A DNA stretch of 57,208 nucleotides from an uncultured Acetatifactor sp. (GCA_910586485.1 CAJUIA010000027.1:1-57208), one strand, 5' to 3'; shown: positions 46,387-55,646, numbered from the stretch's first letter. Program-made: numbers and translations. The notes: generated from the sequence alone by a model not told the origin.

Positions 46387-46444
46387 AAAAAAAATGTTCA
46401 ATACACAGCTGCCAGATACATCACAGGCTACTACATATTGAACA
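46387..46444 (-). terminator. Strong terminator overlapping the next promoter
   Basis: On the minus strand, TGTTCAATA pairs with TATTGAACA, then eight T. It lies 87 nt after the PHP gene stop. The 5' arm overlaps the last base of the downstream -10 box, so transcripts starting there lack most of that arm and should escape termination. Confidence 0.85.
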
Positions 46445-46449
46445 TTATA
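46444..46449 (-). promoter_or_regulatory. Extended -10 promoter of the solute-binding/permease operon
   Basis: On the minus strand, a perfect TATAAT with an extended TGC element. The -35 region is poor. Predicted start falls inside the terminator's 5' arm. Confidence 0.65.
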
Positions 46450-46530
46450 GCACACTATATACAAAATAAACCTTAAGAATTTATGAATTACTGTCTAAGG
46501 ACTATTAAAATTGCAATAATTTCGTAACAG

Positions 46531-47322
46531 TTACCTGATCTGTATATACATCCTTTTTAACTCCAGCAGCCGCTTATGGCGTCTCCTGATGCTCCCCAGA
46601 TGATTATAGAGCCAGAAGGAATGTACCAAAACGTCGTTGAGCCTGCCGATTCTCTGCTTGGTGGTCCGTTGATAATAACTGCCGCCGCAGGTGCAGGCCT
46701 GACTTCCCTTCTCCCTTACCAGCCTGATCAGCTCGAACTCACAGGTCACCTTTTCGGTGAATTCCGTAGCACCCAGGCCGATACAGTCTGGCTTATGGGC
46801 GTCGCTGCCGCCGAAGGCCGGCTTTCCGAAGCGTTCCGCAATTTCCATGGCCCTCTGATTGCTCTCCGGATCCTCACAGGAGTTGAAGCCTTCTATAAAG
46901 TCAAATTGTTCTATGACCTCAGGCCGGTTCCTGTGCTTTCTGGTATTAAAGATACTCATAAACTTTACGCCGCAGGGATGAGCCGGCCCTAAAATGCCTC
47001 CGCTTTTATGAACGATTTTGATCAAAAAGTGCACCGGCAGCCCGCGCAGCTCCAAAATGGGCAACTTTATCCCCTCCGGCATGATGACCAGAATGTGTCC
47101 CGCGTCAATCGTGTCATACTCGATGCCCTTTAAGACCACAAAATTTTCCTTCCGCTGGCACACAGGATTCCGTTTCCAGGCCCGGTAGCCGTTATAAGAA
47201 TCATGATCGGTAATCAGCATCCCGTCATAACCCTTTTCGATCAAAATGTCAATGAATTCCTCAACGGGCACCTTCCCGTCCAGCGATCCTTCTTTCGTAT
47301 GGCAGTGCATATCAAATTTCAT
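46531..47322 (-). CDS. PHP-domain phosphoesterase
   Basis: 263-residue metal-dependent phosphoesterase of the PHP superfamily. The metal motifs are FDMHCHT at the N-terminus, LITDHDSYNGY, and a C-terminal GGSDAHKPDCIG. Family members hydrolyse phosphate esters, for example nucleotides or histidinol phosphate; the substrate here is unknown. It follows the FtsX permease by about 50 nt and is the last gene of that operon before the terminator. Upstream is GGAGAAAAAG. Confidence 0.88.
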   Translation of the reverse strand: MKFDMHCHTKEGSLDGKVPVEEFIDILIEKGYDGMLITDHDSYNGYRAWKRNPVCQRKENFVVLKGIEYDTIDAGHILVIMPEGIKLPILELRGLPVHFLIKIVHKSGGILGPAHPCGVKFMSIFNTRKHRNRPEVIEQFDFIEGFNSCEDPESNQRAMEIAERFGKPAFGGSDAHKPDCIGLGATEFTEKVTCEFELIRLVREKGSQACTCGGSYYQRTTKQRIGRLNDVLVHSFWLYNHLGSIRRRHKRLLELKRMYIQIR

Positions 47323-47337
47323 ATTTCTTTTTCTCCA

Positions 47338-47382
47338 TTCCTGTCATGCGCCTGATCCACTCCTGTCATGCGCTTAGTCCAC
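47338..47382. repeat. 22-bp imperfect direct duplication around the FtsX stop
   Basis: TCCTGTCATGCGC recurs at a 22-bp spacing; the second copy contains the FtsX stop codon. It may be a small slippage duplication. Confidence 0.7.
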
Positions 47383-50300
47383 GCTCTTTAAGGATTCCGT
47401 CATGCTGATTTCCTCCAGCTTCCGCCCCATAAACCTGTCAACGGCCCAGGCAAACACAAAAGTCAGCAGCGCGCTGTAAAGAAAGCTTAAGGGCCTGATA
47501 TTTACATCAAAGGCAATGAGATCTACCTGGATTTCGCTCATGACAAAAGCGTGCAGAAGACGTCCCAGCAGAAAGCCCGGCAGGACGGCCAGCGCCGTCA
47601 GCAGCATGTTCTCCCGGAATACATAGCTGGCCGTCTCTTTTTTATAAAAGCCCAGCACCTTTACGGTAGCAATTTCCCTGACCCGCTCCGTAATATTAAT
47701 GTTGGTCAGATTATACAGGACAATAAAGGCAAGTCCCCCTGCACAGAGAATAACCACCAGCACGATAATATCAAGGCTGTTCATCATGGTGCCGATCCGC
47801 TCCATGGTATCGGCGTTTACGATAACATTGGCCACATCTTCCACATCCATCAATGCTGCGGATACCTCATGGGCATCGGCTTCCTCCGTCAGGTTGACAT
47901 AGACCGTCCCGGCCTCCGGCTCCGTCCCAAAGGCTTTTTCCCAAGTCTCCGGGGCGATAAATACATAATTATAAATATAATTTTCCATGACGGCAGAAAT
48001 CCTTACGGACAGCTCCTTCATGTCCCCGTCTCTTAAGGATACCACATCTCCCGCCCGAATGCCATACTGTTTTGCCAGTTTTCGGGTAATCACTCCTTCT
48101 CCCGCCTGCGGATAGGCAATCGGCTCGCCGGCCGAAGTGTGCATATCCAGATATTCGCCCATACGGGAAGGCTCTCCTGCCACCAGATAAACAGATTTTA
48201 CCCCTTTATCCGTGACAATATCCATCGTTGTCTCCATAACCCGAAGATAGCTCTCTACACCCTTCTCTTTCAGCCCGTCCAGACTTTGTTCCACGGCAGT
48301 GCCTGCATCCGGCTTTAAACTGACGCTTACATCATACGTCTGTATTTCTTCAAACTGCTGTGCAGCCACATCCGCTATGGAATCCTGGATTCCAAAGCCG
48401 GTGATCAGCAGCGCTGTACAGCCGCTGATCCCCAATACCATCATAAACAGACGCTTTTTATAGCGGAAAATATTTCTCACGGACACCTTCTTTAAAAAGC
48501 CCAAATGCCGCCAAAGGAAAGGAATCCGCTCCAGAAATATCCGTTTTCCGGCCTTTGGCGCCTTGGGGCGCATAAGCACTGCCGCCACCTGGGCCAGCTC
48601 CATCCGGCAGGAAAGCCAGGTCGTCCCTACGGAGCAAAGCAGGGACACCAGCAGGGAAATCACCGCCAGCTTCCAGTCAAACAGATACGCAATCGGCGCT
48701 GCGCTGTACATCATGCCGTATGCAAACCAGATCACTCTTGGGAATCCCCAGGTTCCCAGCAGAAATCCAAACACACATCCCAAAACCGCGGCCAGTCCGG
48801 AATATATCACATATTTTGACATAATGCTCCCGCTGCCATAACCCAAAGCCTTCAATACGCCGATCTGGGTGCGCTGTTCCTCCACCATGCGGTTCATGGT
48901 GGTTATGCAGACCAGTGCCGCCACCAGGAAGAAAAACACAGGGAAAATATTGGCAATTCCGTCCACAATGGCCGAATCACTCTCAAAGCAGGCATAGCCG
49001 ATATTGGTCTCCCTGCCCAGCACATATACCTCCGGACTTTTTAAATCCGCTATCTTTTTTTCTGCCTCCCTTAAGCTTTCCTCTGCCTCCGCCGTCTTTT
49101 CCAGAAACTCCTGTCTGCCCTCTTCATATTCCCGCTCACCGTCTGCAGCCTCTTTCCTTGCGGACGCAAGCTCCGCCTCCTTTTCCTCAAGAATCCTCTC
49201 CGCCTCGGCAAGCTCCTGCTTTCCCTCTTCCAGCTGCCGCTCACCCTCGGAAAACATCTTCTCTGCATCCGCCAGCGCCTTCCTGCCGGCCTCCAGCTCC
49301 TGCCTTCCCTCGGCCAGCTGCCGCTCACCCGCAGACAACTCCTGCTCCCCCTGGAGCAGCTGTTCCTCCGACCGGTCCAGCTCCAGCCTGGCTTCGGTCA
49401 GAGTACTCCAGCCTCCATTAATCTGCTGTCTGTAGGACTCTATCTGCACCATGGCGCCCTGAAAATCCGCCTCTGAAAGCACCCCGGCCCGATAAGCCAG
49501 CTCCAGTCTGGCAGCCTGGGTCTCCAGCGATGTACTTTGCGTCTCCAGCTCCGCTATGGCGGAGGTCAACTGCAGCCTGCCCAGCTCCAGCTCCCTGCGG
49601 CCGGCCTCCAGGCGCTTCCTGTTCTCCGCAAGCTCTTTCTCTCCCGCGTCAAGCTCCGCTTCGGCCTGTTCCAGCTTCTTCTCATTCCGGGGCAGAGCCG
49701 CCTTCCCTTCTTCCAGCTCCCGCTCCTTCTTTTTTAAGGTTTCTTTGCCGCTTTCCAGCTCCTGCCTGGCTTCTGCCAGGGCCTGCTCTCCTTCGGCCAG
49801 CTGATCCCTTGCCTCCTCTAAGGCTGCCTTGCCCTTGGCCAGCTCTTCCTCCCCTTCCGCACGCTGCCGGGCAAGCTCCTGCTTCCCGTCCTCCAGCTCT
49901 TTCGTCGATCTGGCCAAAACCAGGCTGTAGCGCTTCTTTGCCTCTTCCTCGGAAAAGCCTTCCCACAGCTCCTTTTTGGCCTCCATATAATTTTTATAGC
50001 CCTCCCCGTAAAGCGGATGGTCCTGCTGAAAACGGACATAAACCTCCGTGTAATAATCCAGGTCAAAATCATCGGGAAGCAGATAGACAAAGCCGGCTAT
50101 CCGTCCCGTTCCCAGCGAAGTGCTGCCCCGCTCAAACTGAATATACAGAGGCGACTGTACCGTTCCCACCACCGTATAAGTCCTTTGGGTAAAGCTGTTT
50201 AAGGTGTCCTCATCATTTACCTCCGCCAGGCTGATCTCGCTTCCCAACACAGACTCGTCAAATAAATTGCTGTCCACCACGCACTGACCGCTGCCTGCCG

Positions 50301-50670
50301 GCAGATGCCCGCTGACAAGCTCCACCCTGTTAAGCTCCTCCGGCAGGCTGTAAACCTTCAGCACGCTCTGTCCACCGTCCCCGATCTGAAAAACCGCATC
50401 CATAGACACGGCTCCTTCCGCCGCTTCCACATCCTCTCTTGCCCGGAATGCCTGAACATTTTCTTCCTCATAGCCCAATGTGGACAGCAGACGCAGATCA
50501 TAAAAGCCGTGCCCGTCCAGATAGTCCTTCACCGTAAGCACCATGGCGTCCCGCGTCACCTTCAGTCCGGCAAAAAAGCCCACTCCCAGCGCAATAATGG
50601 AAAAAATCGCCATAAAGCGACCCAAACTGGATTTAATTTCCCTGAATGTACTCTTTCTGATCTCTTTCAT
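47374..50670 (-). CDS. FtsX-family ABC transporter permease with long coiled coil
   Basis: 1098-residue permease of the exporter class. TM1 at about 18-40 is followed by a MacB-like external domain to about 240. A roughly 320-residue coiled coil comes next (about 245-560), with repeated ELAEG/QLEEG/ELESG motifs. The first FtsX membrane unit spans about 580-740 and the second about 975-1090, with PKAPKAGKRIFLERIPFLWRHL between. Such proteins are widespread in Firmicutes and often linked to antimicrobial-peptide or lipid handling, but the substrate is unknown here. Its ATPase is 16 nt upstream. Confidence 0.9.
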   Translation of the reverse strand: MKEIRKSTFREIKSSLGRFMAIFSIIALGVGFFAGLKVTRDAMVLTVKDYLDGHGFYDLRLLSTLGYEEENVQAFRAREDVEAAEGAVSMDAVFQIGDGGQSVLKVYSLPEELNRVELVSGHLPAGSGQCVVDSNLFDESVLGSEISLAEVNDEDTLNSFTQRTYTVVGTVQSPLYIQFERGSTSLGTGRIAGFVYLLPDDFDLDYYTEVYVRFQQDHPLYGEGYKNYMEAKKELWEGFSEEEAKKRYSLVLARSTKELEDGKQELARQRAEGEEELAKGKAALEEARDQLAEGEQALAEARQELESGKETLKKKERELEEGKAALPRNEKKLEQAEAELDAGEKELAENRKRLEAGRRELELGRLQLTSAIAELETQSTSLETQAARLELAYRAGVLSEADFQGAMVQIESYRQQINGGWSTLTEARLELDRSEEQLLQGEQELSAGERQLAEGRQELEAGRKALADAEKMFSEGERQLEEGKQELAEAERILEEKEAELASARKEAADGEREYEEGRQEFLEKTAEAEESLREAEKKIADLKSPEVYVLGRETNIGYACFESDSAIVDGIANIFPVFFFLVAALVCITTMNRMVEEQRTQIGVLKALGYGSGSIMSKYVIYSGLAAVLGCVFGFLLGTWGFPRVIWFAYGMMYSAAPIAYLFDWKLAVISLLVSLLCSVGTTWLSCRMELAQVAAVLMRPKAPKAGKRIFLERIPFLWRHLGFLKKVSVRNIFRYKKRLFMMVLGISGCTALLITGFGIQDSIADVAAQQFEEIQTYDVSVSLKPDAGTAVEQSLDGLKEKGVESYLRVMETTMDIVTDKGVKSVYLVAGEPSRMGEYLDMHTSAGEPIAYPQAGEGVITRKLAKQYGIRAGDVVSLRDGDMKELSVRISAVMENYIYNYVFIAPETWEKAFGTEPEAGTVYVNLTEEADAHEVSAALMDVEDVANVIVNADTMERIGTMMNSLDIIVLVVILCAGGLAFIVLYNLTNINITERVREIATVKVLGFYKKETASYVFRENMLLTALAVLPGFLLGRLLHAFVMSEIQVDLIAFDVNIRPLSFLYSALLTFVFAWAVDRFMGRKLEEISMTESLKSVD

Positions 50671-50685
50671 GCGGTCCTCTCAAAA

Positions 50686-51390
50686 TTACCATTCCAGCTT
50701 TTCCACATCTACAATCTTCTCATTCCTCGTCATGCTCACAACGGTCCCGCTCTTTACCGTAATGACCCTGTCCGCCATAGCAGTCAGTGCCTGGTTATGG
50801 GTAATGACGATCACTGTCTTTCCCATGTCCCTGCAGGCAGCCTGAAGCAGCTTCAATACGGCCTTTCCCGTATTATAATCCAATGCTCCCGTAGGCTCGT
50901 CGCAAAGCAGCAGCTTAGGATTCTTTGCCAAGGCCCTGGCTATAGCCACCCTCTGCTGCTCGCCCCCTGAAAGCTGCGCGGGAAAATTACTCATTCTCTC
51001 CCCCAGCCCTACCTGCTCCAGCACTGTAGCCGCGTCCAGCGGCTCCCTGCAGATCTGCGCCGCCAGCTCCACATTCTCCAAAGCTGTCAGATTCTGCACC
51101 AGATTATAAAACTGAAAGACAAATCCCACGTCATACCGCCTGTAGCCTGTCAGCTGCCTGCTGTTGAAGGATGAAATCTCCTGGCCGTCCAGCCAGACCT
51201 TTCCCTCCGTCAGGGTATCCATCCCTCCCAGAATATTTAAAATTGTGGTCTTGCCGGCCCCGGAGGCTCCTACAATCACACAAAACTCGCCCTTCTCTAT
51301 CTCAAAATTCACGTCGTGAAGAGCAGTAATTTCCACCTCTCCTGATTTATATATTTTCTTTACATTCTCAAAACTCACAAAGCTTCCCAT
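50686..51390 (-). CDS. ABC transporter ATPase (MacB/LolD type)
   Basis: 234-residue ATPase. Walker A is GASGAGKTT, signature LSGGEQQR, Walker B LLLCDEPTGALD and switch His VITHN, with the Q-loop GFVFQFYNL. The sequence style is typical of MacB-class partners of FtsX permeases, which lies immediately downstream. ATG at 51390 follows AGAGGAAAT. A 12-bp-arm palindrome lies between its promoter and start. Confidence 0.95.
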   Translation of the reverse strand: MGSFVSFENVKKIYKSGEVEITALHDVNFEIEKGEFCVIVGASGAGKTTILNILGGMDTLTEGKVWLDGQEISSFNSRQLTGYRRYDVGFVFQFYNLVQNLTALENVELAAQICREPLDAATVLEQVGLGERMSNFPAQLSGGEQQRVAIARALAKNPKLLLCDEPTGALDYNTGKAVLKLLQAACRDMGKTVIVITHNQALTAMADRVITVKSGTVVSMTRNEKIVDVEKLEW

Positions 51391-51430
51391 ATTTCCTCTC
51401 ATTCTGCCGCGCAAACGGCATCTGAATCCC

Positions 51431-51458
51431 AAGATTGAAAATGACAATTTTCAATCTT
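51431..51458. promoter_or_regulatory. 12-bp-arm palindrome in the ABC exporter leader
   Basis: AAGATTGAAAAT and ATTTTCAATCTT form perfect arms around a 4-nt centre. It lies between the minus promoter (-10 at 51477-51482) and the ATPase start. It could be a repressor operator or an RNA hairpin. Confidence 0.6.
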
Positions 51459-51476
51459 TCCCTCCTATAAAAGGAG

Positions 51477-51482
51477 AGTATA
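51477..51482 (-). promoter_or_regulatory. -10 box of the ABC exporter operon
   Basis: On the minus strand, TATACT with an extended TGT element; the -35 is poor. It is divergent from the plus promoter at 51493-51521. Confidence 0.5.
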
Positions 51483-51492
51483 ACACATTTCC

Positions 51493-51521
51493 TTTGCATC
51501 TTCTATTAATTTTGGTATAAT
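51493..51521 (+). promoter_or_regulatory. Promoter of the large glycosyltransferase gene
   Basis: TTTGCA, 17 nt, then perfect TATAAT with TGG extended element, 33 nt before the start codon. Confidence 0.6.
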
Positions 51522-51554
51522 TTAAATAATTTTAAGCCCTGACGGAGGTTTGTT

Positions 51555-54500
51555 ATGTTATACATTCATCTTGCCGCTGCTTTCGGTATGCTCCTGCTTT
51601 TCATCTGTTTCCTGCTTCGAAACCACAGACAGGCGGCCAGCCGCCTTGCTCCAATTCTCCTGTTCACCGCCGCGCTGGCCCTGCGGCTGGCCGCTGCCGG
51701 CTTCTCCGGCGGCTTCGACAATGATACTGCCTGTTTTGCCGCCTGGGCGGAACGGATCTTCCGGGTTGGTCCGGTGAATTTTTATTCCGATACCGTTTTC
51801 ACCGATTACCCCCCCGGCTATATGTATCTTTTGTACCCTGTAGGCGCCCTCCGTGCCCTTTTTCAGGCAGAATACGGCTCTCCCCTGCATCTGATCCTGT
51901 TAAGGCTTCCCGCCATAACCTGCGACATGGCCTGCGGCCTGCTCCTGTACCGTGAGGCACGCCGTCATCTTGACGGCTTACAGCCCCTGCTCTTTACGGC
52001 CGCATACCTGTTTCATCCCGCTATCCTCTTAAATGCTTCCGTTTGGGGACAGGTAGATTCCGTTTATACCCTGTTGGTGATTCTCATGTGTCTGAGCCTG
52101 ATCAGAGGACGTACTTTCTCCGCTTACGCCTCTTTCTGCTTTGGTGTTCTGATCAAGCCCCAGACCCTCCTTTTTGCTCCGGTTCTCCTTATGGGCTTTT
52201 GTGACCAGGTGTTCCCCTGCGGGAAAGGATTTTCCCTGACCATGCTGCTTAAAAACCTCAGAGCCGGCATTTACGCCTTTCTGGGAATGCTGTTTTTGAT
52301 CCTTCCCTTCGGCCTTCAAAATGTGCTGAGCCAGTATCTGGATACGGTAGGCTCCTACCCTTACGCCGCGGTAAATGCTTACAATTTCTGGGGCCTGCTG
52401 GGCTTAAACTGGGTCAGTCAGGATAATACGTTTCTGGGCCTGCCCTATCGCTTTTACGGGAGCGCGGCCATCGCCGCCGCATTGGTCCTGATCACTCTTT
52501 TCTGGCTCTTTTCCCGGAAAACGGCCTCAAAGGCCGTAAACTATCCCCTGATCGCCGCCCTGTTCATGGCGTCGGTATTTGTCCTTTCCGTGCGTATGCA
52601 CGAACGTTATCTTTACCCTGCCGTAGTGCTGATGCTGTTTGCCTGTATCCATCTGCCCTCTAAGCGACTCTTTCTCTGCTATTGCGGCTTTTCTCTGCTG
52701 CACTTTTACAATACTGCCCATGTGCTGTTCTTTTATGACCCCGGAAATTACGACCGCAAAGCCGCCCCGATCCTCCTTATCTCCGCAGGGATGTTTTTGT
52801 TTCTGATCCTCTTATGGAGCTGGGTTTTGAAATCAACGGCAGGAATATGGAAGATTTCTGCCCGGCATTTTTCTGCTTCCAACCCCGCTCCTGACGGAAA
52901 CCCTGCCGCCGGCAGCAGGACTTTCGAAAGTCTCGGCACAGGGGCGGATGATCTGTACACGGCCACAGACATCGCCCTGCCCCCTTCCGCTTCCCGACCC
53001 TTTCCCCGTCTGAAGGCAGGGGATTTTCTCCTTATGATTTTCATAACACTTCTTTACAGTTGTTTTGCCCTGTATGACCTGGGCGACCTCAAAGCCCCCT
53101 CTACTTCCCTTTCCCTGACCGCGGGCGACAGCATCCTCCTGGAATTTTCTTCCTATGCGGAACAACAGCCCGCAGGCTTTGCTTATTATATCGCACCGGG
53201 GCACAAGCGCCTTTTCACCCTGTCCGTGGAAGGCGCTTCCGGGGCTTCCTCCGAAGAAGCAGCTCCTGCCTCGCAAGTTACTTTTGACAAGGTTTTCACC
53301 TGGCAGACGGCAGAGCTGCCTGCCATGACTCCCGGAACAAACAGGCTCCGCCTGACCCTGGACAGCGAAAGCGCCTCCATTTTGGAGCTGGTATTCCTGG
53401 ACAAGGCCGGAAATATACTGATTCCCGAAAACGCCGGGGATTACCCTGCTATTTTTGACGAGCAGGAATTGTATCCGGCGCGGATCAACTTCCGAAACAG
53501 CATGTATTTTGACGAGATCTATCATGCCCGCACGGCATACGAATTCTTAAACGGCCTCACTGCCTACGAAAATACCCACCCGCCCTTAGGCAAGCTCATC
53601 ATCGCCGGCGGCATTGCCCTCTTTGGCATGAATCCCTTCGGATGGCGCATTGCCGGTACGCTCTTTGGTATCGCAATGATCCCCCTTGTATACCTTTTTG
53701 CAAAAAGGCTTACCGAAAACACGCCCCTGGCGGCCCTTGCCTGTTTTCTGTTTTCCTTTGATTTCATGCACTTTACTCAGACCCGGCTTGCTACCATTGA
53801 CGTGTATATCACCTTTTTTGTGATGTTGATGTACCTGCTCATGTATCATTATTCCCGGCTTAGCTTTTATGATACTCCCCTGAAAAGGACCCTGCTGCCG
53901 CTGGGTGCCTGCGGAGTGTCCATGGGGCTGGGCATCGCCTGTAAATGGACCGGCGTATATGCAGGGATCGGCCTTGCCCTTATCTTTTTCGCAATCCTCT
54001 TTCGAAGATACCGGGAGTACCGTTATGCCCTGAAGGATCCAGAGGGCACCTCTGACGGTATTTCCCACAAGACCGTTTTGGACCGTTTTATGCCCTGTAC
54101 CGTCCGGACCCTTTTATTCTGCCTCCTGTTTTTTGTGGCCGTTCCCATGCTGATCTATCTGCTGTCCTACCTGCCCTTCCGGGACAGCACCGCAGACGGA
54201 CTTTTCTTAAAAGTATTACACAATCAGGAATATATGTTCCGCTATCACAGCGGCCTCAATGCCTCCCACCCCTATTCCTCCCCCTGGTATCAGTGGCCCG
54301 TGATGCGGCGGCCCATCTGGTATTATTCCGGTATTCTCACCGGAACCTCCGGAAACGGCGGCTTAAGAGAAGGTATCAGCGCCTTTGGCAATCCCCTTGT
54401 GTGGTGGGCAGGAATTCCTGCTGCGTTTTTTACTCTTTTTATCATCCTGAAGCGCCCCCGCCATCTGTCCCCCTCAGCGCCCCTGGCCCTGCACGGACAG

Positions 54501-54854
54501 ATCTCTGACGTACACAAAGAAGAGGGTATACTGCCCTCCCGCGGCAATGCCCTCTTTCTGCTCACAGGCTATCTGGCACAATACCTGCCCTGGTGCTTTG
54601 TCAGCAGAGTTACCTTTATCTACCACTACTTTCCCAGTGTGGTGTTCATTGTGTTGATGATTGTATTCAGCCTGGCGCGGCTAAAACCGCGGATGAAAAG
54701 AAAGAGCTTTCTGATCATGCTGTCCCTCTATGGGGCCGCCGCCTTCGGCCTGTTCCTTTTGTTTTATCCTGTGCTGTCCGGAGAGCCGGTAGAAGCTTCC
54801 TTTGTCAATAGATTCTTACGCTGGTTTGACAGCTGGGTCCTGGCCGCTAAATAA
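51555..54854 (+). CDS. Double GT-C membrane glycosyltransferase (C-terminal GT39/PMT domain)
   Basis: 1099-residue polytopic enzyme. The N-terminal half (about 1-440) is a GT-C-like unit with DNDTACFAAWAERI in the first external loop and the C-proximal VRMHERYLYPAVVLM. After an external beta-rich region (about 490-640) comes a protein-O-mannosyltransferase (GT39) unit. Its acidic motif is MYFDEIYHARTAYEFL and it carries ENTHPPLGKLII and WKWTG-like spacing. It would use a polyprenyl-phosphate sugar to glycosylate a surface acceptor. The fusion of two GT-C units roughly doubles the usual length. GGAGG precedes the ATG by 6 nt. Confidence 0.88.
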   Translation: MLYIHLAAAFGMLLLFICFLLRNHRQAASRLAPILLFTAALALRLAAAGFSGGFDNDTACFAAWAERIFRVGPVNFYSDTVFTDYPPGYMYLLYPVGALRALFQAEYGSPLHLILLRLPAITCDMACGLLLYREARRHLDGLQPLLFTAAYLFHPAILLNASVWGQVDSVYTLLVILMCLSLIRGRTFSAYASFCFGVLIKPQTLLFAPVLLMGFCDQVFPCGKGFSLTMLLKNLRAGIYAFLGMLFLILPFGLQNVLSQYLDTVGSYPYAAVNAYNFWGLLGLNWVSQDNTFLGLPYRFYGSAAIAAALVLITLFWLFSRKTASKAVNYPLIAALFMASVFVLSVRMHERYLYPAVVLMLFACIHLPSKRLFLCYCGFSLLHFYNTAHVLFFYDPGNYDRKAAPILLISAGMFLFLILLWSWVLKSTAGIWKISARHFSASNPAPDGNPAAGSRTFESLGTGADDLYTATDIALPPSASRPFPRLKAGDFLLMIFITLLYSCFALYDLGDLKAPSTSLSLTAGDSILLEFSSYAEQQPAGFAYYIAPGHKRLFTLSVEGASGASSEEAAPASQVTFDKVFTWQTAELPAMTPGTNRLRLTLDSESASILELVFLDKAGNILIPENAGDYPAIFDEQELYPARINFRNSMYFDEIYHARTAYEFLNGLTAYENTHPPLGKLIIAGGIALFGMNPFGWRIAGTLFGIAMIPLVYLFAKRLTENTPLAALACFLFSFDFMHFTQTRLATIDVYITFFVMLMYLLMYHYSRLSFYDTPLKRTLLPLGACGVSMGLGIACKWTGVYAGIGLALIFFAILFRRYREYRYALKDPEGTSDGISHKTVLDRFMPCTVRTLLFCLLFFVAVPMLIYLLSYLPFRDSTADGLFLKVLHNQEYMFRYHSGLNASHPYSSPWYQWPVMRRPIWYYSGILTGTSGNGGLREGISAFGNPLVWWAGIPAAFFTLFIILKRPRHLSPSAPLALHGQISDVHKEEGILPSRGNALFLLTGYLAQYLPWCFVSRVTFIYHYFPSVVFIVLMIVFSLARLKPRMKRKSFLIMLSLYGAAAFGLFLLFYPVLSGEPVEASFVNRFLRWFDSWVLAAK

Positions 54855-54919
54855 ATACAAAACGAACTTGCCATATCCGATATATCTCTACCACATTCAG
54901 GACACTTAATCAACGCCAT
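54855..54919 (-). pseudogene. Truncated zinc-ribbon gene start
   Basis: ATG at 54919 begins MALIKCPECGRDISDMASS, clearly a second zinc-ribbon protein like 54906-55364. After about 19 codons homology ends exactly near the stop of the glycosyltransferase gene. The frame stays open to 54764 as antisense to that gene, without the second Cys pair. It is preceded by AAGGGGAATAG. It looks like a gene broken at a rearrangement junction. Confidence 0.65.
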
Positions 54920-55364
54920 TGCTATTCCCCTTATTCTTTATATTTTTATATCCTATAATAAGTAATATCAAACCTACTCCACAAGCAACAATAGCTTCCA
55001 TTCTATATTTCCATATTATTTTGCAGGCTCTTTTGGCCATGTTTTTATACCCCAATGCTATATCCTTATAACTACGTTTAAAAAATCCACTCGTATATGA
55101 ATTAGCAGTTGCAATATTTTTATCATAACCTTGCATACATGTTTCATAATGTTCTAAATTAAACTTATAATCGTCATTATTAATTCTTAAAATAGCAACT
55201 ATAAACAAAATGCACCCTATAATACACATGACTATTCCAATATATCTTTTATTCTTATATATTGGTTGCTCTGCCTTATTCTTAATAGGAAATCCACAAT
55301 TTGGGCAGGTCAACACACCCTCTTCAACTTCCTTTCCGCATTCCGGACAGTTAATTAATGCCAT
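54906..55364 (-). CDS. Zinc-ribbon membrane protein
   Basis: 152-residue protein. An N-terminal zinc ribbon has CPECGKEVEEG and LTCPNCGFPI (four Cys). Two transmembrane helices follow (about 42-60 and 122-142), with an external segment between. ATG at 55364 follows AAAGGTGG; the frame opens eight codons earlier. Function unknown. Its 3' end overlaps the start of the truncated paralogue by 14 nt, indicating a former tandem pair. Base composition is AT-rich compared with genes to the left. Confidence 0.75.
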   Translation of the reverse strand: MALINCPECGKEVEEGVLTCPNCGFPIKNKAEQPIYKNKRYIGIVMCIIGCILFIVAILRINNDDYKFNLEHYETCMQGYDKNIATANSYTSGFFKRSYKDIALGYKNMAKRACKIIWKYRMEAIVACGVGLILLIIGYKNIKNKGNSNGVD

Positions 55365-55380
55365 AACAATTCCACCTTTC

Positions 55381-55503
55381 TTATTCATAAGTCAGGATCC
55401 CACTATCTATCTCCGACAACTGTATAACCAAATTTTTCACATCAAAGCATTTCAATGATTTTACTACCATCCATGCCGTCACTCCCCATCTATTGTGCAG
55501 CAT
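55381..55503 (-). CDS. Small ORF (40 aa), second half of a possibly split gene
   Basis: Begins MLHNRWGVTAWMVVKSLKC and is in the same frame as the ORF at 55504-55632, separated only by its TAG stop. No clear ribosome site precedes it. It overlaps the open start region of the zinc-ribbon gene. Either one gene of about 83 codons broken by a stop, or two adjacent peptides. Confidence 0.4.
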   Translation of the reverse strand: MLHNRWGVTAWMVVKSLKCFDVKNLVIQLSEIDSGILTYE

Positions 55504-55632
55504 CTATTCTGTTCCGTCATCCAATTTAACTAGCACCTCATCCAAACTCATATTGTACAATTCTGGATGATCTAATAAAATTTTCTTTCCAATCTGAAGT
55601 ACACTCTTGATCTCTTCCCTATCAGTTATCAT
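55504..55632 (-). CDS. Small ORF (42 aa) with good ribosome site
   Basis: Begins MITDREEIKSVLQIGKKILL and ends LVKLDDGTE. AAGAGGTG lies upstream of the ATG at 55632. Followed in frame by the ORF at 55381-55503. No family recognised. Confidence 0.5.
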   Translation of the reverse strand: MITDREEIKSVLQIGKKILLDHPELYNMSLDEVLVKLDDGTE

Positions 55633-55646
55633 TATCGCACCTCTTT

